Positions 1 to 10,098 of a stretch of DNA of 64,000 nt are shown here, piece by piece. The position numbers were made by a program, and so were the translations under genes. The number at the start of each line of letters is the position of its first letter. Positions within the stretch are counted from its first letter, which is position 1. The stretch covers positions 565,609 through 629,608 of the forward strand of contig MU004199.1 of NCBI GenBank assembly GCA_010093605.1, read 5' to 3'. The stretch is from Lophium mytilinum (lineage: Eukaryota; Ascomycota; Dothideomycetes; Mytilinidiales; Mytilinidiaceae). The notes beneath the pieces are model-generated. The model was not told where the DNA came from. It made no database searches and saw only the letters and a program-made list of their open reading frames with translations.

Positions 1-612
1 ATCGACGCGCTTGTCAACGAGTGCCTCATTGGACCAGTGCTCACCATGGGAGCAACCTTCATCGCATACGCATGCGCGCTTCTCGCCTACTGTTACCTCA
101 TTTTCACGTCGCCGGCGTACAACAGCAAGGGAGAATACACGCCGGTCGTGGTGGCGTTCGCCTTTCTGATCGGACTGCAGATTTGCAACATCTTCACTAC
201 TCCTCTTATGGCGGGAATTGAGACGCTGTTCGTTGCGATGAGCTGGGACCCGGAAGTGCTTATGAGAGACCACCCAGAGCTCTACGGCAAGATGGTGGCT
301 GTGTACCCACATGTTCAACAGGCCATCCATGCGTGAGTGGAAAGCCGTGGTCCGGGGATTGCGGGTTAGTGGGTGGACTAGACTGGGATGCGTACTATAA
401 TGGAACGGAGGCAATAATGTAGAAAGTGTCTGCAAGACGTGCCGTACCTGATGGGGATGTCTGGCGTGTACACTTCGGTCGGCTTCCGGTTCTCGGATAC
501 CCTTCCGCCCACTACAGAATCCCAGCGTGAGGCTGATGTTCTTACCATGTACTCTAACTTGAGGCTCGAAAACGACTTTGACAAACGGGTCTATCCGCCG
601 CCACGTCGTTAG
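1..612 (+). CDS. Choline-transporter-like protein (PNS1/CTL family), 3' part
   Basis: C-terminal part of a polytopic plasma-membrane protein of the CTL/PNS1 (DUF580) family, entering the window already in frame at base 1. Two hydrophobic segments are visible (around GPVLTMGATFIAYACALLAY and VVVAFAFLIGLQICNIFTTP), followed by the family's cytoplasmic tail motif DPEVLMRDHPELYGKM and YPHVQQAIHA. A stop appears at 334-336, but it lies inside a GTGAGT donor. Splicing 333-422 (acceptor TAG) keeps the frame and adds about 63 residues beginning KCLQDVPYLMGMSGVYTSVG and ending at the TAG at 610-612. That tail lacks stops and looks coding, so I prefer exons 1-332 and 423-612. Read-through to the stop at 334-336 is the alternative. 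Family assignment is fairly sure; the transported substrate is not known from sequence, and yeast Pns1 itself is not proven to carry choline. Confidence 0.75.
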
Positions 613-825
613 ACTACCACTCGACCGCGATGCATGACGTCGGCGAGGAAGGATACAAAGACACGTTCCTTCCGAAAGACTGGCAATGATCCAATGCTTC
701 TTCACGGCGAGTCCTCCGAGTCTAAAACCGCATAGCCGTAGTCCGCAGGGCGGCGGTTTCTGGCGATGTTGGGCAGCAGCGACAGCCCGTGAAGACTGCG
801 GTATTAACGAGCCTTCGAGCCGGTC

Positions 826-833
826 TATATAAG
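826..833 (+). promoter_or_regulatory. TATA box candidate for the mannitol-1-phosphate dehydrogenase gene
   Basis: TATATAAG in an otherwise mixed-composition intergenic stretch (613-1232), about 400 bases before the ATG. The distance fits a long CT-rich 5' leader that carries an intron (next entry). The rest of 613-825 shows nothing I can name. Confidence 0.45.
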
Positions 834-1044
834 TACTTTAGATTCCGAGGATAGTTGCATCTTTGGTGTCAGACGCTCTTACTGCCTCCTCCCACGCTCT
901 TACCTGCACAGCCGCTCTTGCTTTTTAGCTGGCGTCACTGCTCCACCAGTTGAACCCCGCCATTCCCGCCTGCCTTGCTGCACGTCCTGTTCTCCTCCAC
1001 GCCTCGCAGACGCAGCTAATTCTGAAGCACACCGCACTCTCCAG

Positions 1045-1103
1045 GTGAGTACAAATTGCCCAGGCATCCTCGTGTCCATCTCCTGACCGCCTCCAGCTTG
1101 CAG
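1045..1103 (+). other. Probable 5' UTR intron of the mannitol-1-phosphate dehydrogenase gene
   Basis: A 59-base stretch with donor GTGAGT, a CTGAC branch-like site at 1083-1087 and acceptor TTGCAG, sitting in the pyrimidine-rich leader before the ATG at 1233. Size and signals match the coding introns elsewhere in the window. There is no coding evidence on either side, hence an untranslated-leader intron. Confidence 0.5.
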
Positions 1104-1232
1104 TCACTGTTCTGAGCTTTCTACGCCGTCAGACGCCCCCTCTGCACAAGCTACCCCGCTCATACCCCAGATTCAACAATCCTCACGCATCAAGCTCCAC
1201 CCTTCGTCTCCACACGTCTCCAATCAAGCACA

Positions 1233-2420
1233 ATGGCCTACGAGAAGAAGGCTGTCCACTTTGGCGGTGGCAACATCGGCCGTGGCTTCGTCGCCGAGTT
1301 CCTGCACAAGTCAGGCTATGAGGTCGTCTTCGTCGATGTGATGGAGACCATCATCGACGCCCTGCAAGCCAACAAGCACTACACCGTCACCGAGATTGGC
1401 GAGGATGGCGAGCATTCGTTCGACATCGACCACTACCGTGCCATCAACAGCAGGAACGAGATGTCCAAGGTCATCGAAGAGATCGCGACTGCCGATGTCG
1501 TCACCTGTGCCGTGGGCCCCAATGTCCTCAAGTTTGTCGCTGAGCCCGTGGCCAAAGGCATTGCGGCCCGCAAGCTCGACTACCCGCTCGCTGTCATTGC
1601 CTGTGAGAACATGATCGGCGCCACTACGAAGTGGAAGGGCTTCATCGAACAACACATCTCGGAGCTGGGCGACAAGTCCATCCTCGACAAGCTCGACACC
1701 AAGGCCCGCTTCGCCAACTCCGCCATCGACCGCATCGTTCCACACCAGGACCCCGACGCCGGTCTGAACGTTAAGATCGAGAAGTTCTACGAGTGGTGTG
1801 TTGAGAAGCACCCCTTCGACGGCGCCAAGAGACCTGCTATCGATGGCGTTCACTACGTCGGCGACCTGGAGCCGTATATTGAGCGTAAGCTGTTCACTGT
1901 CAACACCTCTCACGCGACTGCCGCCTACTACGGCTATGTTCGCGGCAAGGCTACCATCCACGATGCCATGACCGACCCTGCCATCCACGACATTGTTCGT
2001 GACACTCTAAAGGAGACTGCCCATCTCATCACCAACAAGCACGAGATCACCACCGAGGAGCAAGACGACTACGTCGAGAAGATCGTAGCCCGCATCTCAA
2101 ATCCAGCACTCGAGGACAAGGTCGAGCGTGTCGGCCGTGCTCCACTACGCAAGATGTCCCGCAACGAGCGTTTCATCGCCCCGGCTGCCCACTTGGCTGA
2201 GATGGGATCCACATACAACCACCTTCTCGGCGCTTTCGAGCAGGCTTTGCACTTCGTGAACGTCGAGGGTGACGATGAGAGCTTCGAGCTGGCCAAGATC
2301 CTGAAGGATCTGAGCGCGAAGGAGGCGACTTTGAAGATCACCGGCCTCGAGGAGACTCACAAGCTGTTTGCTGATGTGGAGAAGGTGATTGCCAAGGTGC
2401 AGAAGAGCTCGTCTCTGTAG
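1233..2420 (+). CDS. mpd1: Mannitol-1-phosphate 5-dehydrogenase
   Basis: NAD-dependent enzyme (EC 1.1.1.17) that interconverts fructose 6-phosphate and mannitol 1-phosphate in the cytosol; it feeds the fungal mannitol pool used for storage and stress protection. The 395-residue single-exon protein begins [20 protein letters not shown], with the Rossmann dinucleotide motif GGGNIGRG at residues 11-18. Also visible are [16 protein letters not shown], the family core [12 protein letters not shown], and [11 protein letters not shown] followed by HQDP and, further on, [17 protein letters not shown], all typical of polyol-phosphate dehydrogenases of the mannitol type. Length agrees with fungal orthologs (about 388 residues). 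There is no intron in the coding part. The start is the first in-frame ATG after a CT-rich leader. Very sure of the function. Confidence 0.97.
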   Translation: MAYEKKAVHFGGGNIGRGFVAEFLHKSGYEVVFVDVMETIIDALQANKHYTVTEIGEDGEHSFDIDHYRAINSRNEMSKVIEEIATADVVTCAVGPNVLKFVAEPVAKGIAARKLDYPLAVIACENMIGATTKWKGFIEQHISELGDKSILDKLDTKARFANSAIDRIVPHQDPDAGLNVKIEKFYEWCVEKHPFDGAKRPAIDGVHYVGDLEPYIERKLFTVNTSHATAAYYGYVRGKATIHDAMTDPAIHDIVRDTLKETAHLITNKHEITTEEQDDYVEKIVARISNPALEDKVERVGRAPLRKMSRNERFIAPAAHLAEMGSTYNHLLGAFEQALHFVNVEGDDESFELAKILKDLSAKEATLKITGLEETHKLFADVEKVIAKVQKSSSL

Positions 2421-3274
2421 GCTCATACACCTACTCGACTTACCACCCAGCTCTCTGTTATACTCAGATGACTGGCGTGTGAGGAAAATGTTTCAGGGTG
2501 ATGAGCGACATCCGATCTGACGAAGCATACGTATCGCTGGAATTTTCTACTTTTGCGCTGGCGTCGGCCCTTTGAGGTTACGAGATCGAAAAAAACCTGC
2601 ATGTTCTGTTTCTTCTCTCCGCTCTTCGATATTCCTACCTGTGTAGCCTGAATCAGGCTGTGAGCTATCGGCGAGCGAAACCGAAACGCGATACTACTTC
2701 ATGTCTCCGTATTACTTAGCTCTCAAATAGATGCGGGTAGTCAATAGATTTCCTCACATCGCGACCTTGATCTGGCAACTCGAGAGTTGGACTACTCATA
2801 CTGTGCTAGCGATACGACCACCTGAGCAAGATGTACGATCGTGAAGCGTGATAAAATTTATGGGGACAATCACGATCCCCATGCTGCCCCAATTTTTCCC
2901 GCCCGTTCCTGAACGCCAAGCCCGCCACCAAAAGCAACAGCTCGAAGCTCTGACCGCGTATTCCCATCTCACCCCAGCCATCTCGTTTCTCCGCCAACTG
3001 AACCTCCCGTCCCACCACGATACGACCGTCATCAGCCTGGAGCTTGCTCTTCACTCACTTCATTGCATCCGTCTCCAGCTTCTGCACGCTCAATTGGTCG
3101 TGGACTGCTGCTCGTCAAGCTCCGACATCCTAGCTCCACCTCACTGCTTCGCTTCCGTCTGAGCGGTTTTTGGCCAGCCTCACTCCGAATCTGCTGTCGC
3201 AACCCGTTCACCGTGATCGCACGAGTCATATACTGAGGATTCTTTGAGAGAGAACCTGAGGAGGGCTTTTTGCA
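2421..3274. other. Intergenic, nothing recognised
   Basis: 3' flank of the mannitol-1-phosphate dehydrogenase gene and 5' flank of the BTB gene. The open frames here (for example 2848-3162) overlap one another on both strands, have no family resemblance and end in the leader of the next gene, so I read them as chance. Confidence 0.5.
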
Positions 3275-4241
3275 ATGGCGGATATTGAAACAGACCCCCA
3301 GATCGCGGAGGGCACACCGGCCGAGGAGGCGCCTGTGGATGTGGATATGGATGCGGGGGAGGGAGAGGGAGAGGGAGGCGCGGGGCAGGAGGAGACGGGG
3401 CTGCCGGAGATTGAGCCTGAAGAGGAGAAGAGGGTTACTTTTTTGGAGTGAGTTGGCTGTCACATGAGGCTCGGAGCACTCAAGCTGACTATCACATAGC
3501 TACCTCAAATCCCCAATCATCGCAATTGAAGTCGGCACAGGCGAAGATCAGACGATTCTCCATGCGCATCAGGATATGCTCATCAAGTCGCCATACTTCG
3601 CAGAAAAATGCGCCGAGTTCAGCGAGGGCGAGAAGGTGGGTTCTCTTTCCTCCAATCTTCCCTAGCAGCATCCGAACTAACATGAATATAAGAATCGCCG
3701 TATTTACCTTCCCCACGACGACCTCACCGCAACTGGCTCCGTCCTCGAATACCTCTACAACAACGAATACTTCCCGCGCCGCGTCTCCCCGGGCCACAAG
3801 TCCTCTGAAGTCGAAGCCGACCCCTCGATCCCCTTCCCAGACAACGAAGGCGAATCCCTCCTCCGCCACGCGCGCGTCTACACCCTTGCGGACAAGTTCC
3901 GCTTGCCCGCGCTCAAATCCCTCGCGCACTCCAAGATTAGCAAGACGCAGAGCAATGCTAAGGGCGAGATCGCGTACGCGCGCTTCGTGTATAAGGAGAC
4001 GAGCGCCGAGGATAAGACGATCAGGAAGCCGGTCGCGGCGTTCTGGGCTCAGCGGAGTCATGTGCTGAGGCACCAGGCGGAGGAGGAGTTCAGGACGATG
4101 TGTCTCGAGTTCCCGCAGTTTGGGTTCGATGTGCTCACGATCGTGCTGGATAATAAGGAGAAGACGGGGGCGCCGAGGGGGGAGCCGAGCGTGTCTGTGC
4201 CGGCGAGTGGGAGGAAGAGGGCGAGGGTTAGTCAAGGTTGA
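3275..4241 (+). CDS. BTB/POZ domain protein
   Basis: Three exons (3275-3447, 3500-3635, 3693-4241) give 285 residues; both introns have good signals (GTGAGT with GCTGAC, and GTGGGT with CTAAC). The first 55 residues are acidic and low in complexity (runs of GEGEGEGG, EEEK). Then a BTB fold follows from about residue 60 to 150: SPIIAIEVG, the conserved LHAHQDMLIKSPYFAEKC helix pair and LPHDDLTATGSVLEYLYNNEY. The rest is helical (YTLADKFRLPALKSLAHSKI), ending in a basic GRKRARV tail that could act as a nuclear signal. BTB domains mediate dimers and often bind Cul3, but no second known domain is present, so the target is unknown. Domain call is firm; role is not known. Confidence 0.88.
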
Positions 4242-4876
4242 GGCGATGGAGATAGCTAGGAGGATGATCTAGTTTCGGGGTTTGAGGGGATCTTGTGCTT
4301 CGATCTAAGGGGAGGGGGAAGTATCGCAGATGTAAGCGAACTAAGGATTGCAGGGAAAGGTTTGTAAGGGGTTATTTCCTTCTATATCTTGAGGTCAAAA
4401 AGTGTGGCTGGATGCTGCTCTCTCCTACATATCTTCCGCTGATATGGTTCGCTTTCTGAGGTATCACGGGTCGGGGTGTCGGGGCAGTGTGGGCTGTTGC
4501 TTGTACTATACCTAGCTTTTGCCTGTAAGATAGACATATGATCTAGTGAGATGGGACGGGATCGTTCAATCGTCCCACTGGCTTCAAGTAGGTGACAGCG
4601 GGCTTATTTCCGAAGTACGATGAAAACACACATCTTCCTAACCAAAATCCGCACCCCTTCCTCCCCCCCCATCGCTCATCAAACACCGCGCAAACTCTAT
4701 TAGCATCCATACAAACATCTCACGTTACCTCCGCCTACCATCGGCCCCGACCCGCCGCGCACCTTCCCCATCCACGCGCACCCCCACCAAAACCCACCCC
4801 ACTTCGAACCTCACTTCAGACTCCGAGCTTCCTCTGTCGCCCGCAACACCTCACTCTTTCTTCTACACTAGCAACC
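4242..4876. other. Intergenic: 3' flank of the BTB gene and aminopeptidase promoter
   Basis: No gene seen. The last 200 bases are strongly C-rich with few G, the usual leader composition upstream of the next ATG. The frame open from 4592 continues into the aminopeptidase first exon but upstream of the ATG at 4877 it reads as proline/serine/threonine low-complexity leader, so I do not include it in the protein. Confidence 0.5.
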
Positions 4877-6585
4877 ATGGCCGTCCTCGAAGAAGTGTTG
4901 CGCGGGAAATACCCCGCGAAGACGCACGCGAAGAAAGTTGTGCAGTGGATGCGCGAGCAGGGCGCGGAGGTGGGCGAGGGGACGCTGTATTTGGAGGGGC
5001 AGAAGACGCGGATGATTGAGGATAATGATGAGCCGGTGCCGTTTAGGTGAGTGTTTTATTTGGGGTTTAGAGTAGAGCTAGAAGAGGAGATGGGGCTGAT
5101 GCAAAAGGTGGTTAGGCAACGACGATACTTCTTCTATCTTACGGGATGTAATCTGCCGGATTGCTACTTCACGTATGATATCAAGACGGAGAAGTCGACG
5201 CTGTTTATTCCGGGCGTCGATCCGGAGGAGGTGATTTGGTCGGGGTTGCCGATGAGTGTTGAGGAGGCGTTGGAGAGGTTAGTGGTGGTTTTCTTTTGTT
5301 TGGGGGGTTGGGGAGAGATGCTTTGTTGTGGTTTTTTTACCCTCACTTCTTCCTTTCTCATCTCTCTCGACTATTCATTTTCTTGTTGTCGTATACCTTG
5401 CTTTTGGTCGAGGTCTTCTAAGTGGTGACGACAATGCGCTATTCAACTTCTCCTTTTCTCAGCACGCTCAGTTCTCCTTTTCTCAAGGTCAATGTCGACT
5501 GCATGGTGTTACTCCCCTGACACACAGCCAGCTATGAAGTCGATGCCGTCCTCCCCTCATCCGAGTTAAATCCACATCTGGCGTCGGCTTCCAGTTCAAA
5601 ATTCACCATCTACGCCATCGCCAGCCAAATCTCCGACGACGTGACCTTCCTCTCCTACAACACGAAAAACGTCGAGCTTCTAAAACCCGCCATTGAATAT
5701 GCCCGTGTGACAAAGACACCATATGAAATCGCCCTCATCCGCCATGCCAACTCCATCTCGACGACCGCCCACATCGCCGTCATGCGCGCTGTTGCCCACG
5801 TCTCAAATGAGCAAGAACTTGAAGCTATCTTCCTCAAGAACTGTGTCGAACGCGGTGCAAAGGAGCAAGCCTACCACAGCATCGTTGCCTCCGGCACTTC
5901 CGCTGCAACCCTCCACTACGTCAAGAACGACCAGCCGCTCGACAACACGCTCAACCTTCTCCTCGATGCCGGCTGCGAATGGGACTGCTACGCCTCCGAC
6001 ATCACGCGCACATTCCCCCGCTCCGGCACCTTCTCCCCCGAATCCCTTGCCATCTACAACATCGTTCTCTCAATGCAGAAGCAGTGCACCGAAGCGCTGA
6101 AAGCGGGCGTGCTATGGGACGACGTCCACCTCCTCGCGCACAAGATCGTCATCGGCGGCCTCCTAGAACTCGGCATCCTGCGCGGCTCCGCCGACGACAT
6201 CCTCGCTGCCCGTACCTCCGTCGCGTTCTTCCCTCACGGCCTGGGACACTACCTCGGCATGGACACGCACGACACGGGCGGGAACCCGAACTACGCGGAC
6301 AAAGACCCGCTCTTCCGCTACCTGCGCGTCAGGGGGACGTTGCCGGCGGGGAGCGTGATTACGGTGGAGCCGGGCTGCTATTTCTGCCGCTTCATCATCG
6401 AGCCGTATTTGAAAGACGAGAAGCATAGCAAGTACATCGATGAGAGCGTGCTGAAGCGCTACTGGAGTGTCGGGGGTGTGCGGATTGAGGATAATATCTT
6501 GATTACGGAGAGCGGGTATGAGAACCTCACGCCGACGCCGAAGGAGGTGAAGGAGATGGGGAAGATTATCAAGGGCGAGGAATGA
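4877..6585 (+). CDS. pepP: Xaa-Pro aminopeptidase / prolidase (M24B), PEPP type
   Basis: Cytosolic metallopeptidase that releases N-terminal residues linked to proline or splits Xaa-Pro dipeptides. Three exons (4877-5046, 5116-5277, 5532-6585) give 461 residues, matching fungal PEPP proteins of about 465. The N-terminal AMP_N-type domain includes [20 protein letters not shown]. The M24 pita-bread fold carries the dinuclear metal ligands: Asp in [20 protein letters not shown] (two Asp), His in [16 protein letters not shown], Glu in TVEPGCYF and Glu in GVRIEDN. The second intron is unusually long here (254 bases, 5278-5531), with CTGAC shortly before the CCAG acceptor; a small unseen exon within it cannot be excluded but is not needed. 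The start is the ATG in a CAACCATGG context. Confidence 0.95.
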
Positions 6586-7329
6586 GAGATTGTGACATGG
6601 GAGGAGGTGATTGAGTTGACGTTGTCAGATGTTGAGTTCTGAGCGAGGTGTATAGTAGGCAGGAAAGGGAGGTGCTAGTGCCTTTCGAATCCTCGGCGGC
6701 GGGCTTGATAGAAGGAATTGAGGCCTTTGAATAGGCCGTCCTTCGTAGGGATTTTGCCTACGTTGAAATTGCTCTGAGCCACGTCCTGCGATGCCGCCCC
6801 TTTTCCAAAACCCACGAAATATCGAGGTGGTCTGGAAGCCTGGAAATGGAGTTCATTACTACAAGGCCTATAGAAAATCGTGTTTCGTACGCTTTTGCAT
6901 ACTCTCAAAGCTGTCTAGGCCACCTCTAGTCCTCCCCACCCCTTCTAAAGCCCCTAGAAAACGAAGCTAATTCAGAGCTGTAACCTACGCCCTCTCTCCC
7001 ACAGAGCCTGAATTAGCTCCATCCTCGCACGCATTGGTCTGCAAATTCGGTGCGAGCTCGTGGCGCCTCACGAGCCGTTACGTCTGGAGCACCTTAACCC
7101 GAATTTGTCAATGCTTGGCTCTATCGTTGCTTACTCGACACCACTTATGGGGTACCCGGGCTGCTGAATTGGCGAAGAGGCATGTTTAACTTACACTGCT
7201 TAAAACTCGACACTGCCCTTGCATCTTCGAAGCCCTGTAGGGGGGCAACCCAAGCAGTGGCAAACCAATACATCCAGGCCTAAACCCTATAACCAGAGAT
7301 CCCATACTCCGCTCCATTTTCCAATGTCA
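6586..7329. other. Intergenic between convergent genes
   Basis: Lies between two stop codons (6585 plus, 7330 minus). The only structure seen is an inverted copy of a dispersed repeat at about 7110-7259, listed separately. Short open frames (for example 6675-6908 minus) have no support. Confidence 0.5.
7110..7259 (-). repeat. Dispersed repeat, copy C (inverted)
   Basis: Read on the minus strand it starts CCACTGCTTGGGTTGCCCC and ends with GCCCGGGTACCCCATAAGTG then GTCGAGTAAGCAACGATAGA. Both ends line up with the copy at about 20830-20980 (ACTGCTTGGGGCACCTC; GCCGGGGCACCCCTTACAGT then GTCAAGTGAGCAAGAGTGGA). The middle is more diverged. No open reading frame. Confidence 0.5.
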
Positions 7330-8794
7330 TCATTTCCCATTCTCAGCCTTCCGCTTCTCCAGCACCATCAGCTCTTCGCAAATCTTCCACATCTCTTCTG
7401 CCTTCCTCTTCCCCTCTTCCTTGAATTCCTCCGCGCATAGTCGCCCAAACCGATCTGGATGCCACCGCAATCGCTCTTGCCGCAGCCATTCGTAGCTGTA
7501 GGATCCAGAGCCTCGGAATAGAGCTTCTACATCGTGTAAGCAAGCTCTAAGACCTAACGGGAGAGATTTGGAGGGCAGACAGGAAGGGGAGGCGCAGAAA
7601 GTCGCGGCAGACGGAATATAAGGGAACCCCTGTATGAGAGCTGGTCTTGGGGTGGTCGATGGTGAGGTTACTGGGGCGGGAGTGGGTGATCTTCGACGCG
7701 GTGCGCGGCTGGATGAGCGTCTGGGGTGGCGATAGGCGGACGCGGCAGCGAAGACGGTAGCGCATTGGGATGACCATGACTCGTAGTGAGCTTGGGAAGA
7801 AGGGGAAGGGGTGCGGCGTTGAGATGGTTTGGGCGGTGGTGGCTGTGACTGAGGCTCCCCTTGGGGAGTGCTTTTCCGGGAGGGCGGTGGTCGGCTTGGA
7901 CTGGGATTTGAAGTGTGGGAGGGTCTCTTCTCAGAGATTGGCTTTTGAGGTCGAGAGAAGTACGACGAGGCAAAGGCTTCCAGTGCATCAGTATTTGAAT
8001 CATCGATCGCACCGGCCCAGGTGCCGTCTTCCCTGATGGCAATAAACTGGTCCTCATGGATTGGATCGAAGGCAACAAATGCGAGTTCACTCCAGTCGAG
8101 ATCTTCTTCCTCCCACTCCTCCCAGGTCTCGGCTAGCGCTTCGTACTCCTCGGGAATGTCCCATGCGACCACGCCGTACTCGGAAAGGGCAAACCAGGCT
8201 CCTTCAGCTCCTAGTGCGACTGCTCGCGGGGGTCCGACTTTCCAGCCAGATGGGCTGAGCCAGCTTTGGATGGTGTCTTCGAGAGATGATGGGATGCCTG
8301 ACCAGCGGATGGATGTCTGGTCCCAAGCGAAGAAACTGGACTTGGGACCAAAGGATACGCGGAGACTCTTGTCGCGGCGGGGGCCTAGTGTGTTTGGGTC
8401 GAATAAGTACGCTTTTAATGCTTTAGGACATCCATCACCGAAGTCTGTCGCAAGCATTTAGAATCACAAACACAAAAGCAGAGGCATATTACTCGCATTA
8501 AGCAAATAGGGCACCAAACTGCAATGGAAGACACATACCAATCTTGAAAGAGCCCCCAATATCAACGTACGATATGACCCACGATTCTTCCTCTGGGCCA
8601 ATAGCAGCCCAGCAAATGGTTGAAATGGAAGCGGAAAGCAATAGTCTATGTAAAGTAGGAGGTGGGTTGCGACTAATAGTACGTCAAACTTGAAATATCT
8701 TATGATAAGAGAAAATATCGTACTGTCTCAGCCCAGTAGGCGATTTCGAGATGTATGCATCATTTGGGCCAAATGTAAAGAAATACTGATCCAT
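7330..8794 (-). CDS. Uncharacterised repeat protein with C-terminal HPD (J-domain-like) segment
   Basis: I do not recognise a named family. Three exons, 8794-8724, 8672-8539 and 8444-7330, give 439 residues; introns of 51 and 94 bases with GTACGA/TAG and GTATGT/CAG. An ATG at 8457 would start the last exon alone, but it has a stop just before it, and the upstream exons match the neighbour at 9116-10098 in sequence and intron phase. The first 230 residues hold about five motifs of one type, each near 40-50 residues: FFTFGPNDAYISKSPTG, WAAIGPEEESWVISYVD, LRVSFGPKSSFFAWD, AVALGAEGAWFALSEYG and FVAFDPIHEDQFIAIREDG. They resemble beta-propeller blades (inference). A proline/serine/arginine-rich linker follows. 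The C-terminus reads RLRWHPDRFGRLC with HPD at 397-399 between charged helices, as in J domains and NFKBIL1-like tails. Confidence 0.8.
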
Positions 8795-9115
8795 GGCATT
8801 ACGGTGTTTGACCGAAGAATGAGGCTATAACAATGGAAAGTAATTGTGCAATAGAAATTGCAACGAAACAAGGCGGAGAGATGCCATGGAGGGCTACCAG
8901 AGCAGGTGTCGCGGTGGAGTTCGGCGGAGGAGATGGCCGAGGTGGTGTTTCAAGGGGGTCCGTGATGGCTGATGTCATGGTGTTCTTCCTTGGTTGGACC
9001 CTGGCTCTCTTCCAGCCTCAACTTTCCCTCATCCATCAACAAATGTGCTTTCACCAGCACGAATGCTATGGAGCGATAGAGGAATCACTGCTTTTGAGCA
9101 GCGTCCCCCAAAAGC
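8795..9115. promoter_or_regulatory. Shared promoter region of the divergent paralog pair
   Basis: 321 bases between the two ATG codons (8794 minus, 9116 plus). Both genes must be driven from here. I see no convincing TATA box or palindromic site. Open frames through it (8833-9237, 8994-9260) run out of frame with the plus-strand first exon and are not supported. Confidence 0.45.
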
Positions 9116-10098
9116 ATGTTCCAGGACAACTTCATCACCTTCGGTCAGAGGGGGGGTTACTACTTCGGATGCGAGTCAAAACAATGCCAGTAGGTCAAGC
9201 AACCCCTTTTCTGGACTGCCTGTTGACTTCGAGTTAGTGGCTCCACGCCCAAGAAATTGAGAGACGTCCTTGAGAGTGACGATACAACTGAGGTATATCA
9301 CGTGACGCTTGGTGCGGCATCAAGCTTTTTGATAACCTACAAAGCGAAAGGTGGATCAGTTAAGATTCGTATGTCTGTTCATGTTTCTCCCGAGTATTGA
9401 ACGTTAACTCTGATTTAGAGAGTGACGGTCTTCCCATCCATCTTGAAACTTTCCTCTCGGAACGGGACCGCTACGACCGCTACGCTCGCGATCTCAGAAA
9501 CATTCGCGTGACACTGGGCCCAGAAAATTCCTCCTGGTATGCCACCGATGGCAAGTCATGGATGTGGCAAAACCTCCCCAGGAATCTTGAATCCGCTCTA
9601 CATTCTCAGAAGTCTTCAGCTGGGAGCTGGACTTCCCCACCTCGCATCGTTGCCCTCGGCGCCGACAGCGACTTTCTCCTAATCACAGAGAACAACGCAG
9701 CGTTCTGGAGCTTGAATCAATACCGGACCCTACGCAAGATGATTCAATTCTCCAAGACGCAGGTGAGCGGCATCTCCGCGATCAAAGACGTGGTGCTTCA
9801 CTCTTACCGATATCAGTGTTTTGTTGCGGAGTCAAGCAACGGAACTCTGATATCTGAGAACGTGCCTCCGCACTCGCAACGTGATATAGACGCTTTTAGA
9901 CAGGCTCTTAAGGTAGCTGCGGAGAGGAAACTGTACCGCACACCGTCACGCGCTTCGCCTCCTCTGCAAGCTACTCTCCGCCGTGAGTGGACGGACCATG
10001 CGAGGCAGACTGGAGACGACCTCGCGAGGGAGATCAAGCTGAAGATGAAGGTGAATGTCAGCATTAGTGCCGGCTCTATTGCAAGGCTGTTTGGTTGA
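9116..10098 (+). CDS. Paralog of the 7330-8794 protein, without the HPD tail
   Basis: Three exons, 9116-9189, 9238-9368 and 9419-10098, give 294 residues. Introns are 48 and 50 bases (GTAGGT..GTTGAC..TAG and GTATGT..TTAAC..TAG). Exon 1 reads MFQDNFITFGQRGGYYFGCE, matching MDQYFFTFGPNDAYISKSPT of the divergent neighbour. Exon 2 ends KGGSVKI against GGSFKI there. Exon 3 has IRVTLGPENSSWYATD, LPRNLESAL, PPRIVALGADSDFLLITENN and a last unit with CFVAESSNGTLISE. Both introns have the same phases (2, then 1) as in the neighbour, so the pair arose by duplication with inversion. The C-terminus is basic and helical (LARLFG-like end) and lacks the HPD motif. Function unknown. Confidence 0.8.

Noticed and set aside
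1311-1988. 225-residue open frame antisense to mannitol-1-phosphate dehydrogenase
   Set aside because: Shadow of a strongly biased coding sequence; no family resemblance.
3492-4235. 247-residue open frame antisense to the BTB gene
   Set aside because: Antisense shadow; the plus-strand BTB domain with introns explains the region.
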